DNA from: a virus
Direction: 5' to 3' (one strand)
IMG/VR virus record: IMGVR_UViG_3300047564_003341
Span: 1-26,051 of that record
Length of the DNA: 26,051 nucleotides
Shown here: positions 12,732-19,397 of the stretch, in pieces
Numbering within the stretch: the stretch's first letter is position 1
Layout of the letters: every line of letters begins with the position of its first letter
Notes under the pieces: generated by a model
The model's input: only the letters and a program-made list of their open reading frames with translations
The model's database searches: none
What the model was told of the DNA's origin: nothing
Translations under genes and position numbers: made by a program

Positions 12732-14910
12732 AGTAAAGGGCGGCGTTGCCCGCATCCTTGCAACTGAAAACTTGATTGTTGAGCACCGCAAGTGCCAAAC
12801 TGCTCAATTCAATGTTCAAACCCGTGTTCTAACTCTCCCAATGTGGGATCGAGCATCTGAAGAAGTATTTGATCTCCTCGTTGCCCATGAAGTTGGACAT
12901 GCTCTTTACACCCCCGATGTCAATTGGATTGTTGATCGTAAAATTCCTCCAGGTTATGTGAACGTAGTTGAAGATGCTCGCATCGAGAAATTGATGAAGC
13001 GTCGTTATCCTGGACTCCCTAAAACCTTTTATCGTGGTTATTCTCAAATGCATGAGGATGACTTCTTTGAACTCAAAGATGACAAGATTGATACTTTTAG
13101 TTTGATTGATCGTATTAATCTTTATTTTAAAATCGGCAATTTCCTGGATCTTCACTTTGATAGTGTTGAGCAACGGTTTGTTGACATGGTTGAAAATGCA
13201 GAAACTTTTGATGAAGTGTTGAATATTTCTGAGGAAATTTACAACTATTCTAAAAAAGAAAAGGAAGTAGTCAAGGAAAACGTTCCTGCACAAGTCGATC
13301 TCACCCAGGAATCTGGTGGTGCTGGGGATTTTTGTGAACCTCAAGTTCCTCAAGAATCTGGTGATTCTGACGAAGGGGAGGAGAAAGATAGTGGAGAAGA
13401 TTCTACTGAAAATAGTGGTGCTCTAAATCCAGATTTTGAATCTTCTAGCGGTGATCAACCTAAAAGTACTAATGATTCCACTGATTCATCTGCAGGAAAG
13501 GGCGATGAAGAAAAGTCTATTACTGATGAAATTCTGAATCGCAAACTTTCATCTTTGATCAATGATAATGCTCAACATGATAATTTGTATCTTGAATTTC
13601 CTGAATTTAAACTTGAATCCTTTGTGGCATCGAACAATGAAATTCATCAATATTTGAGTGGAGAATTTGCTGCTCAGCAAGAGCATTGTCCTGTTTACAT
13701 TAATGGGGAATCTATTTTTTATAATGCAGACCAAACTTATCAAGAATACAAATCTTCTTGCATGAAAGAAGTGAATTATCTTGTCAAAGAATTTGAATGT
13801 AAAAAAGCAGCAGATTCTTATTCCCGTGCTTCTGTATCTAAAACTGGAGTTTTGGATTGCAATAAACTACACACGTATAAGTTGACGGATGACATCTTTA
13901 AAAAGGTGACTACCATTCCAGATGGTAAGAATCATGGATTGATTTTTATTCTTGATTGGTCTGGTTCTATGGGAAATACTATTCTTCCTACTCTGAAACA
14001 ACTTTACAATCTTATCAATTTCTGTAAAAAGTGTTCAATTCCTTTTGATGTATATGCTTTTACTCAGAATTGGAAAACGGCACCTATTGATGTGAATCCA
14101 TATGTTCGTAAAAATGGAACCATGAAAATGGACATCGAATTCTCTCTCATGAATTTGTTTACAAGTTCTGTTAGCAATCGTGAGTTGGAAAAGCAAATGA
14201 AGAATATTTGGAGGGTTGTATATGCTCTTAAAAACTGGACTCCGTATTCTTATCCTGCTCGTCTCAGTCTTTCTGGGACTCCTTTGAATGAAACCATGAT
14301 GTGTCTTCGTAAAATTATCCCCCAATTTCAAAAAAAGAATAAAGCACAAAAGGTTCATTGCATTGTTTTGACTGATGGTGAAGGTAATCCTTTGAATTAT
14401 GATAAGGAAGTTCCTTCTCGTAATAATCCTAATGAAGCTTATCTTGGAAATGGTTCGGTTTTTTATCACAATGGTAATGTCTTTCTTCGTAATCGTGTTA
14501 CTGGAAAAGTTCGCAAATTCCTAAAACATGCCCCTTACAGTCATCAAGACACTATTCTTCAATCCATTAAAGACGAATTTCCGAGTGTAAACTTCATTGC
14601 TTTTCGTATTGTTGAAAGTGGGCATGATGTGAATAAACTTCTGGATCAATATGTTCCTTTTTCAGAAAATGACAAAAAGTATAAAGTTCTTGATATTTGG
14701 AAAAAGTTTAAAACATTTAGTATTGATTCTACTCCTTATGACAAATATTTTGGACTTGGTAATTCTCAATTGAATAACACGGTTGACCATTTGGAACAAC
14801 TTGAAGATGGTGCAACTAAGATTCAAATTCGTAATGCAATGCGTAAAACTCTTTCTACTAAAAAAATGAACAAGAAAATCCTTTCGGAGTTTATCGAACT
14901 GGTCGCATAG
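12715..14910 (+). CDS. VWA-domain protein with HExxH metallopeptidase motif (CobT-like)
   Basis: A 731-residue protein in three parts. Residues 1-195 hold an HEVGH motif (H58, E59, H62) followed by NVVEDARIE (E86 is a candidate third zinc ligand), which looks like a gluzincin-type metal site. Residues about 196-275 are a Ser/Asp/Glu-rich linker. Residues about 400-640 are a von Willebrand factor A domain with an intact metal site: D414-x-S416-x-S418 in LDWSGSMGN, T522 in SGTPLNE and D554 in LTDGEG. This layout resembles CobT, the VWA partner of the AAA+ protein CobS. The next gene is such an AAA+ protein. Cyanophage homologues are often called peptidase or cobalt chelatase subunit. Which activity is real cannot be settled from sequence. 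Confidence 0.82.
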   Translation: MSVNYEVKGGVARILATENLIVEHRKCQTAQFNVQTRVLTLPMWDRASEEVFDLLVAHEVGHALYTPDVNWIVDRKIPPGYVNVVEDARIEKLMKRRYPGLPKTFYRGYSQMHEDDFFELKDDKIDTFSLIDRINLYFKIGNFLDLHFDSVEQRFVDMVENAETFDEVLNISEEIYNYSKKEKEVVKENVPAQVDLTQESGGAGDFCEPQVPQESGDSDEGEEKDSGEDSTENSGALNPDFESSSGDQPKSTNDSTDSSAGKGDEEKSITDEILNRKLSSLINDNAQHDNLYLEFPEFKLESFVASNNEIHQYLSGEFAAQQEHCPVYINGESIFYNADQTYQEYKSSCMKEVNYLVKEFECKKAADSYSRASVSKTGVLDCNKLHTYKLTDDIFKKVTTIPDGKNHGLIFILDWSGSMGNTILPTLKQLYNLINFCKKCSIPFDVYAFTQNWKTAPIDVNPYVRKNGTMKMDIEFSLMNLFTSSVSNRELEKQMKNIWRVVYALKNWTPYSYPARLSLSGTPLNETMMCLRKIIPQFQKKNKAQKVHCIVLTDGEGNPLNYDKEVPSRNNPNEAYLGNGSVFYHNGNVFLRNRVTGKVRKFLKHAPYSHQDTILQSIKDEFPSVNFIAFRIVESGHDVNKLLDQYVPFSENDKKYKVLDIWKKFKTFSIDSTPYDKYFGLGNSQLNNTVDHLEQLEDGATKIQIRNAMRKTLSTKKMNKKILSEFIELVA

Positions 14911-14944
14911 TGGACAGTTCGCAGGGTGTCCACTCTGGACACCC
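14911..14944 (+). other. Mutually exclusive hairpins between the VWA and AAA+ genes
   Basis: GGGTGTCC (14924-14931) can pair with GGACACCC (14937-14944), an 8-bp stem with a 5-base loop. An upstream TGGACA (14911-14916) can instead pair with the same TGTCCA (14927-14932). The two structures compete. No T run follows, so it is not a standard terminator. It lies directly after the VWA stop codon. Confidence 0.6.
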
Positions 14945-14963
14945 ACCACCCCCATCCATGCTC

Positions 14964-14999
14964 TATACTTACTTCAGTTCAAACAAACACCACCAAATG
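14964..14999 (+). promoter_or_regulatory. TATACT...TTCAGT leader, copy 2 (promoter-like)
   Basis: TATACT (14964-14969) followed by a TTCAGT and CAAACAAACACCACC leads into ATG 14997. It matches copy 1 at 12686 base for base through most of the leader. It argues that translation starts at 14997 rather than at the upstream in-frame ATG at 14910. Confidence 0.55.
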
Positions 15000-16127
15000 A
15001 TTTCCATGACTAACGATCAAATCATCGAAGAACTCAAGTCCCTTTACGGAACTGAGATCACCACTAGTGATGTCAATGCATATTGTGCAATGCATGACAT
15101 TTCTTATCCCACCATCACTCGCCGCCTTGAAAATTATAAGAGTGGTCGTGGTCGGTGGAATCTTGAAGTGACTCAGGAACGAGTTGCTGAAATTGAAACC
15201 GCTTACAACTCTCCGTCTGCAATTCCCGCCCAAGAAAAGCAATGCATGATTCCTGCAAGGGATGATTCGTTTGTTCCTTTTGGCAATTTTGCCGATGTTA
15301 AAAAAATTATTAAATCTGAGATTTTCTATCCTGTGTTCATCACTGGTCTCTCTGGTAACGGTAAGACCTTCAGTGTCGAGCAAGCATGTGCTCAACTGAA
15401 ACGTGAACTGATTCGTGTCAACATTACTATTGAAACTGATGAAGATGATCTTATCGGGGGTTTCCGCCTTCTCAATGGGGATACTGCTTGGCACAACGGT
15501 CCCGTCATTGAAGCACTGGAGCGAGGAGCAATCCTGCTTCTTGATGAAATTGACCTTGCCAGCAACAAAATCCTGTGCCTCCAGTCCATTCTTGAAGGTA
15601 AAGGTGTCTTCCTGAAGAAGATCGGTCGTTATGTGAAACCTGCTCCTGGTTTCAATGTCATTGCCACTGCAAACACCAAGGGTAAGGGTTCTGATGATGG
15701 TCGTTTCATCGGCACCAACGTGCTCAACGAGGCATTCCTGGAACGATTCCCTGTGACCATGGAGCAGTCCTATCCCTCTCCTGCAACTGAGCAAAAGATC
15801 CTTGAAGGCACTGCTCTGGATCTTGGGGTGGAAGATACCGACTTCTGCAAACGACTCGTTGACTGGGCAGATAACATCCGTAAAACCTTCTTTGACGGTG
15901 GTGTGGATGAGATTATCAGCACTCGTCGTCTAGTCCACATCATTCGTGCTTATAGCATCTTTGGTAACAAAGAGAAAGCATTGAAATCCTGCATCAATCG
16001 CTTTGATGAAGAGACCAAACAGATTTTCATTCAAACTTATGATAAGTTCGATGCTGATTTCAATGCTAATGAAGCAGAAGAAGATGCTCCTGAAGGAAAA
16101 ATTGTTATCGAGGAAAATTCCTATTGA
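14997..16127 (+). CDS. cobS: MoxR/CobS-like AAA+ ATPase
   Basis: A 376-residue AAA+ ATPase of the MoxR/CobS type. Counting from ATG 14997, residues 1-70 carry a small helical domain beginning MISMTNDQIIEELKSLYG. Walker A is GLSGNGKT (117-124) and Walker B ILLLDEIDLA (about 179-188). DEDDLIGGFRLL lies between them, as in CobS, and the sensor/arginine-finger region is NEAFLERFP. The frame is open up to ATG 14910 and there is another ATG at 15006. I choose 14997 because the shared leader of the two partner genes ends there. Cyanophage versions are annotated cobS, but the next-door VWA protein suggests a MoxR-VWA chaperone machine. Codons are more GC-rich than in the neighbours. Confidence 0.88.
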   Translation: MISMTNDQIIEELKSLYGTEITTSDVNAYCAMHDISYPTITRRLENYKSGRGRWNLEVTQERVAEIETAYNSPSAIPAQEKQCMIPARDDSFVPFGNFADVKKIIKSEIFYPVFITGLSGNGKTFSVEQACAQLKRELIRVNITIETDEDDLIGGFRLLNGDTAWHNGPVIEALERGAILLLDEIDLASNKILCLQSILEGKGVFLKKIGRYVKPAPGFNVIATANTKGKGSDDGRFIGTNVLNEAFLERFPVTMEQSYPSPATEQKILEGTALDLGVEDTDFCKRLVDWADNIRKTFFDGGVDEIISTRRLVHIIRAYSIFGNKEKALKSCINRFDEETKQIFIQTYDKFDADFNANEAEEDAPEGKIVIEENSY

Positions 16128-16152
16128 CAATGAAGTAGAAACCTGATATGAT
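16124..16152 (+). promoter_or_regulatory. Strong extended -10 sigma70 promoter of the clamp/loader operon
   Basis: TTGACA (16124-16129, perfect), a 17-base spacer and TATGAT (16147-16152) with an extended TGa just upstream. The -35 overlaps the AAA+ stop codon. Transcription should start near 16159. The ATG at 16148 lies inside the -10 box and so cannot be the start of the next gene. GGGAGA (16154-16159) and TCTCCC (16172-16177) form an inverted repeat around the predicted start site. Confidence 0.85.
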
Positions 16153-16183
16153 TGGGAGAGGTAATTATGCTTCTCCCCTTTTT

Positions 16184-16747
16184 ATGGAAAATAATCAAAG
16201 TATGTTTGAGGCAGCAGCAAATTTAAATAAAAATCCAGTTAATTTGCCAAACGATCTTAGACAACTTCTAAATCAATTATCCGAAGAAGATACTGCATGT
16301 GCAGAATGCTATGCAACCGCTCCTGATTGGACAAGACTAACTCCAAACATGCCATCAATTTTGAAGGAGAACTCTCAAATGAATGGCCCAAAAATTAATG
16401 AAGAACAATTTGAAACTCTCCCCGAAATGCAAAAACAAAACCAAAGCAATTTAAGTAAGGAATCCAATAATGGGTTTTGGAAATATAATGAAGATAAAAT
16501 TCTTAAGCAATTGGAAAGTTACATTTCAAGTACTTATAGTCAGCATTATGTTGACCGAACTGGAAATGGAACGGAGCAAACTCTAGATAAAATTAAACAT
16601 AATCGTCGTGAGGGGTTTTGTGCTGGTAATGTTACCAAGTACATTGATCGATATGATACAAAAGGAACTCCCCGAGCAGATTTGTTTAAAGTTCTTCATT
16701 ATACAATTCTTCTCATCAACCATCTTGACCTGATTGAAAATAAGTGA
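16184..16747 (+). CDS. DUF3310-like protein
   Basis: A 187-residue protein. The C-terminal 80 residues carry the signature of DUF3310, a small helical domain common in phages. It begins with SQHYVDRTGNGTEQTLDKI, continues with REGFCAGNVTKYIDRYDTKG, and ends with RADLFKVLHYTILLINHL. The biochemical role of the family is unknown to me. The first 110 residues are polar and low-complexity, and contain TACAECYATAPDW with two Cys. I start at ATG 16184 because the longer frame would begin inside the -10 box of the promoter. It is the first gene of the operon that encodes the sliding clamp, and its stop lies just before the gp45 ATG. Confidence 0.78.
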   Translation: MENNQSMFEAAANLNKNPVNLPNDLRQLLNQLSEEDTACAECYATAPDWTRLTPNMPSILKENSQMNGPKINEEQFETLPEMQKQNQSNLSKESNNGFWKYNEDKILKQLESYISSTYSQHYVDRTGNGTEQTLDKIKHNRREGFCAGNVTKYIDRYDTKGTPRADLFKVLHYTILLINHLDLIENK

Positions 16748-16749
16748 TT

Positions 16750-17418
16750 ATGAAACTCTCTGAAAAAACTACCAGCATCCTCAAAAATTTCTCTGTAATT
16801 AATAGTTCAATTCTTTTTAAGAAGGGAAATCGACTTCGTACTATTTCGGTAATGAAAAACATTTACGCTGAAGCAGTTGTGACAGAAGATTTTCCAAAAG
16901 ATTTTGGAGTTTATGATCTCCCTCAATTTCTTGGAGGATTGAATCTTTATAAGCAACCAGAACTCATTTTTGATAATGATGGGTATGTTGTCATTAAAGA
17001 AGGTAAGTCACGATCCAAGTTCTTCTTTGCTAGTCAAAATACTATTGTAACTCCTCCCGATAAAGAAATTTCTCTCAATTCTGAAGATGTGTTCTTTCAA
17101 ATTGACACAAATCAACTAGATAAACTGATCAAAGCATCCAATACTTATCAAGCACCAGATTTGTCTGTTATTGGTAAAAATGGTGAAGTTGATTTGATTG
17201 TAAGGGACAAGAAAAATGATACCTCTAACGACTTTTCATTTAATGTTGGAGAAACTGATTTGGATTTTTCTTTGAATTTTAAAGTGGAGAATCTTAAGAT
17301 TATTACGGGATCTTATGAAGTTGCAATCTCAAAAAATAATCTTGCTAGATTTAAAAGTAAAGATTATGATCTGACATACTATATTGCTCTTGAACCAGAT
17401 TCTTCATTTAATGAATGA
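16750..17418 (+). CDS. gp45: DNA polymerase sliding clamp gp45
   Basis: A 222-residue processivity clamp (T4 gp45 has 228). It forms a ring trimer that holds gp43 on DNA and in T4 also activates late transcription with gp33 and gp55. The N-terminal MKLSEKTTSILKNFSVINSS, then ILFKKGNRLRTISVMKNIYA and VYDLPQFLGGLNLY are typical of T4-type clamps, and the C-terminus ends YDLTYYIALEPDSSFNE. I start at ATG 16750; a GTG at 16744 in the same frame would only add two residues and overlaps the previous stop. The stop codon overlaps the next start (ATGA). Confidence 0.95.
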   Translation: MKLSEKTTSILKNFSVINSSILFKKGNRLRTISVMKNIYAEAVVTEDFPKDFGVYDLPQFLGGLNLYKQPELIFDNDGYVVIKEGKSRSKFFFASQNTIVTPPDKEISLNSEDVFFQIDTNQLDKLIKASNTYQAPDLSVIGKNGEVDLIVRDKKNDTSNDFSFNVGETDLDFSLNFKVENLKIITGSYEVAISKNNLARFKSKDYDLTYYIALEPDSSFNE

Positions 17419-17633
17419 ATTCAAATACCCTTAGAATTTTAGGAAGTGTACTACTTGTAGTAGGGTACTTCCTTGTTTTGTATGTAGATATGAAAATCGG
17501 ATGTACTGTCCGATTGGTTGGGAACTTGGCAATGATCCCATTTGCTGTTAAGATACGTACATGGGATGTCGTTGTTCTGGAAGCATTCTTTTCATTCATC
17601 GACCTCTCAAAAATTATTGAACTTTCATTATGA
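17415..17633 (+). CDS. Small membrane protein in the replisome operon
   Basis: A 72-residue protein with no family I recognise. It is hydrophobic. A probable transmembrane segment spans residues 8-24 (ILGSVLLVVGYFLVLYV), a second about 32-46 (VRLVGNLAMIPFAV) and a third hydrophobic stretch about 51-65 (DVVVLEAFFSFIDL). It overlaps the gp45 stop by four bases and overlaps the next start (ATGA) by four bases, so it is translationally coupled to both. It may anchor replication factors at the membrane or act independently of them; the sequence does not tell. Confidence 0.65.
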   Translation: MNSNTLRILGSVLLVVGYFLVLYVDMKIGCTVRLVGNLAMIPFAVKIRTWDVVVLEAFFSFIDLSKIIELSL

Positions 17634-18142
17634 ACATCTTTGTTACTTCACCATGGCCTGCGGAATCTGCTATTTGTCTACCAGATAAGCACATTGTTAA
17701 AATGCCTCTAGAGTGCTGTCAGATGCTTTCCATTGTGGCATCGGAAAAATGGGGACACGGGTATGGATACCTTTATAAGACCGATCACACCCCGTACAAG
17801 ACCGATAAGGGGGCATTCAGGAATCATCCATGCACCATCTGGGCAGCAGAGTCGATTCACAATGCTTATTGGTTGATTAAACATGGACTTAATTTGTGCG
17901 ATGAGTATTCCTTGAGATATGGTAAAACCCACGCTTGCTACAAAACTCTTGTGGATTCCTTTTACTTATTTCCTAAAGGTAAAATTGACCAAGTAACATC
18001 ATTTGCCCGTGCTATGCCAGATGAATATAAACTTGACACAAGCATTGACACTTTTACTGCTTACAAGATGTATATCGCATCCAAACCTTGGGTTGCATCT
18101 AATTATCTTCGTATGCCGCAACGTAAACCTGAATGGATTTAA
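17630..18142 (+). CDS. Conserved phage protein, distantly like the pyrimidine-dimer-glycosylase (Pyr_excise/MSMEG_6728) family
   Basis: A 170-residue protein that I associate with a recurrent cyanophage family. The order is NIFVTSPWPAESAICLPDKH, then IVKMPLECCQMLS, then AFRNHPCTIWAAESIHNAYW, and LIKHGLNLCDEYSLRYGKTH. It parallels a bacterial family annotated as pyrimidine-dimer glycosylase: an N-terminal strand, an L-D-x-x-R/H-x-x-K-x-x-x-E-x-x-Q-I-L helix, a GW-x-NHP-x-x-x-W block and an E-W/Y-x-x-R-G helix. A DNA repair role would fit the replication context. The correspondence is by eye and does not show T4 endonuclease V residues in register. It ends with a WVASNYLRMPQRKPEW tail. It overlaps the previous gene by four bases and gp44 begins three bases after it. 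Confidence 0.6.
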   Translation: MNIFVTSPWPAESAICLPDKHIVKMPLECCQMLSIVASEKWGHGYGYLYKTDHTPYKTDKGAFRNHPCTIWAAESIHNAYWLIKHGLNLCDEYSLRYGKTHACYKTLVDSFYLFPKGKIDQVTSFARAMPDEYKLDTSIDTFTAYKMYIASKPWVASNYLRMPQRKPEWI

Positions 18143-18145
18143 ATT

Positions 18146-19093
18146 ATGAGTAACACTGATTTTCTTTGGGTCGAGCAATATAGACCCCAAACTATTGATG
18201 AATGCATTCTTCCGGAAAGAACCAAAGAAACATTCAAGCAGTTTGTAAATAAGGGTGAAATTCCTAATCTACTTCTTGCTGGACCTCCAGGAGTTGGTAA
18301 AACCACAGTTGCAAAGGCATTGTGCTCCGAACTTGGAGTTGATTTTTATTATATTAATGGTTCTGATGAAGGTCGATTTCTTGACACTGTGAGGAATCAA
18401 GCAAAAAACTTTGCATCTACTGTTTCCATCACATCTGATGCAAAACATAAAGTTATTATTATTGATGAGGCAGACAATACTGGAAATGATGTCCAACTTT
18501 TGTTGAGGGCAAATATTGAACAATTTAGTAGTAATTGTAGATTTATTTTCACCTGCAACTATAAGAACAAGATTATTGAACCACTACATAGTCGGTGTGC
18601 TGTAATTGAGTTTTCTTTGAAGGGTAAAGATAAATCTAAATTGGCGGGAGAATTTCTTCAAAGATTGGAAGATATTCTTGATGAAAATTTAGTTTCTTAC
18701 GATGAAAAAGTTCTAATTCAATTGGTTAAAAATTATTTTCCAGATTGGAGAAGAGTCCTAAATGAATGTCAAAGATATTCTGCCGGAGGTAAAATTGATT
18801 CTGGTATCCTTGCAATGTTTTCTGATGTTGCAGTTGATGATTTGATCGACAATTTGAAGGGTAAAAAATTTAATGATGTTCGTAAATGGGTTGTGTCAAA
18901 CCTTGATAATGACGCAAGCACTATTCTTCGTAAAATTTATGACGCTTGCTATGAAAAATTGACACCAGCGAGTATTCCTATTGCAATTTTAATTGTTGCA
19001 AAGTATCAGTATCAATCAGCATTTGTTGCCGATCAGGAAATTAACCTACTTGCAGCATTAACTGAAATCATGGTAGAATGTGAGTTTAAATGA
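18146..19093 (+). CDS. gp44: Clamp loader large subunit gp44
   Basis: A 315-residue AAA+ ATPase (T4 gp44 is 319). Four copies join one gp62 to open the gp45 clamp. Residues 8-14 (WVEQYRP) are the usual clamp-loader N-terminus. Walker A is GPPGVGKT (46-53), Walker B is VIIIDEAD (103-110), and the SRC motif with the arginine finger is at 149-151. The C-terminal collar domain follows. The Sm-like gene begins ten bases after the stop, and the ribosome binding site of that gene overlaps the gp44 stop codon. Confidence 0.96.
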   Translation: MSNTDFLWVEQYRPQTIDECILPERTKETFKQFVNKGEIPNLLLAGPPGVGKTTVAKALCSELGVDFYYINGSDEGRFLDTVRNQAKNFASTVSITSDAKHKVIIIDEADNTGNDVQLLLRANIEQFSSNCRFIFTCNYKNKIIEPLHSRCAVIEFSLKGKDKSKLAGEFLQRLEDILDENLVSYDEKVLIQLVKNYFPDWRRVLNECQRYSAGGKIDSGILAMFSDVAVDDLIDNLKGKKFNDVRKWVVSNLDNDASTILRKIYDACYEKLTPASIPIAILIVAKYQYQSAFVADQEINLLAALTEIMVECEFK

Positions 19094-19095
19094 GG
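19092..19095 (+). promoter_or_regulatory. Shine-Dalgarno GAGG deciding the start of Sm-like gene 2
   Basis: GAGG overlaps the gp44 TGA and lies eight bases before ATG 19104. It supports that ATG over the upstream in-frame GTG at 19080. Confidence 0.65.
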
Positions 19096-19103
19096 TATTA
19101 AAA

Positions 19104-19397
19104 ATGTTGAATGTAAAACTTGTTAGAATGTCCAGTGGTGAAGATGTTATTACTAATATAGTCGAAGAGACTGATTCACACATTAAACTAAAAAATCCTA
19201 TTGTGTCCTTTCCAACTCAAGAAGGCAGAATCGGATTTGTTCCTTGGTCTCCTTTGATCGATAAAAAAAATCCAGAAATGGAAGTTTCTAAGAATTTTAT
19301 CGTTTACATTGCGGATCCAGATGTAACGATTGTTGAACAGTACAATCAAATGTTTGGAAGTAAACTTGTAACTCCAAATAAAGATCTTATTCTCTGA
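19104..19397 (+). CDS. Sm-like small protein 2 (between gp44 and the DruA-like gene)
   Basis: A 97-residue protein, the most compact member of the four-copy family here. The order is LNVKLVRMSSGEDVITNIVE, then HIKLKNPIVSFPTQEGRIGF, VPWSPLIDKKNPEMEV, a strand NFIVYIADPDVTIVEQYNQM and a short tail. The SGE, NP, PW and Q-Y positions line up with the copies at 7675, 21958 and 22262. Sm-like proteins form rings that bind RNA; that activity is inferred from resemblance. The start is ATG 19104, chosen by its ribosome binding site. The stop overlaps the next ATG (TGATG), indicating coupling to the DruA-like gene. Confidence 0.7.
   Translation: MLNVKLVRMSSGEDVITNIVEETDSHIKLKNPIVSFPTQEGRIGFVPWSPLIDKKNPEMEVSKNFIVYIADPDVTIVEQYNQMFGSKLVTPNKDLIL

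Noticed and set aside
12829-13353. 174-codon minus-strand frame over the VWA gene
   Set aside because: Covers the HEVGH region of a clear plus-strand gene; composition is Ile/Phe/Asn-rich as expected for antisense of AT-rich coding DNA.
14910-14996. ATG 14910 as the start of the AAA+ protein
   Set aside because: It would translate the competing hairpins and leader into a Pro/His/Ser-rich stretch. The leader shared with the VWA gene points to 14997.
14979-15794. Long open frame of 271 codons on the minus strand over the AAA+ gene
   Set aside because: The plus frame contains intact Walker A and B motifs. The minus frame has no recognisable motif and no ribosome binding or promoter context. 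It is a composition shadow.
16148-16183. ATG 16148 as the start of the DUF3310-like gene
   Set aside because: It lies inside the -10 box of the operon promoter, upstream of the predicted transcript start, so it cannot be translated from that RNA.
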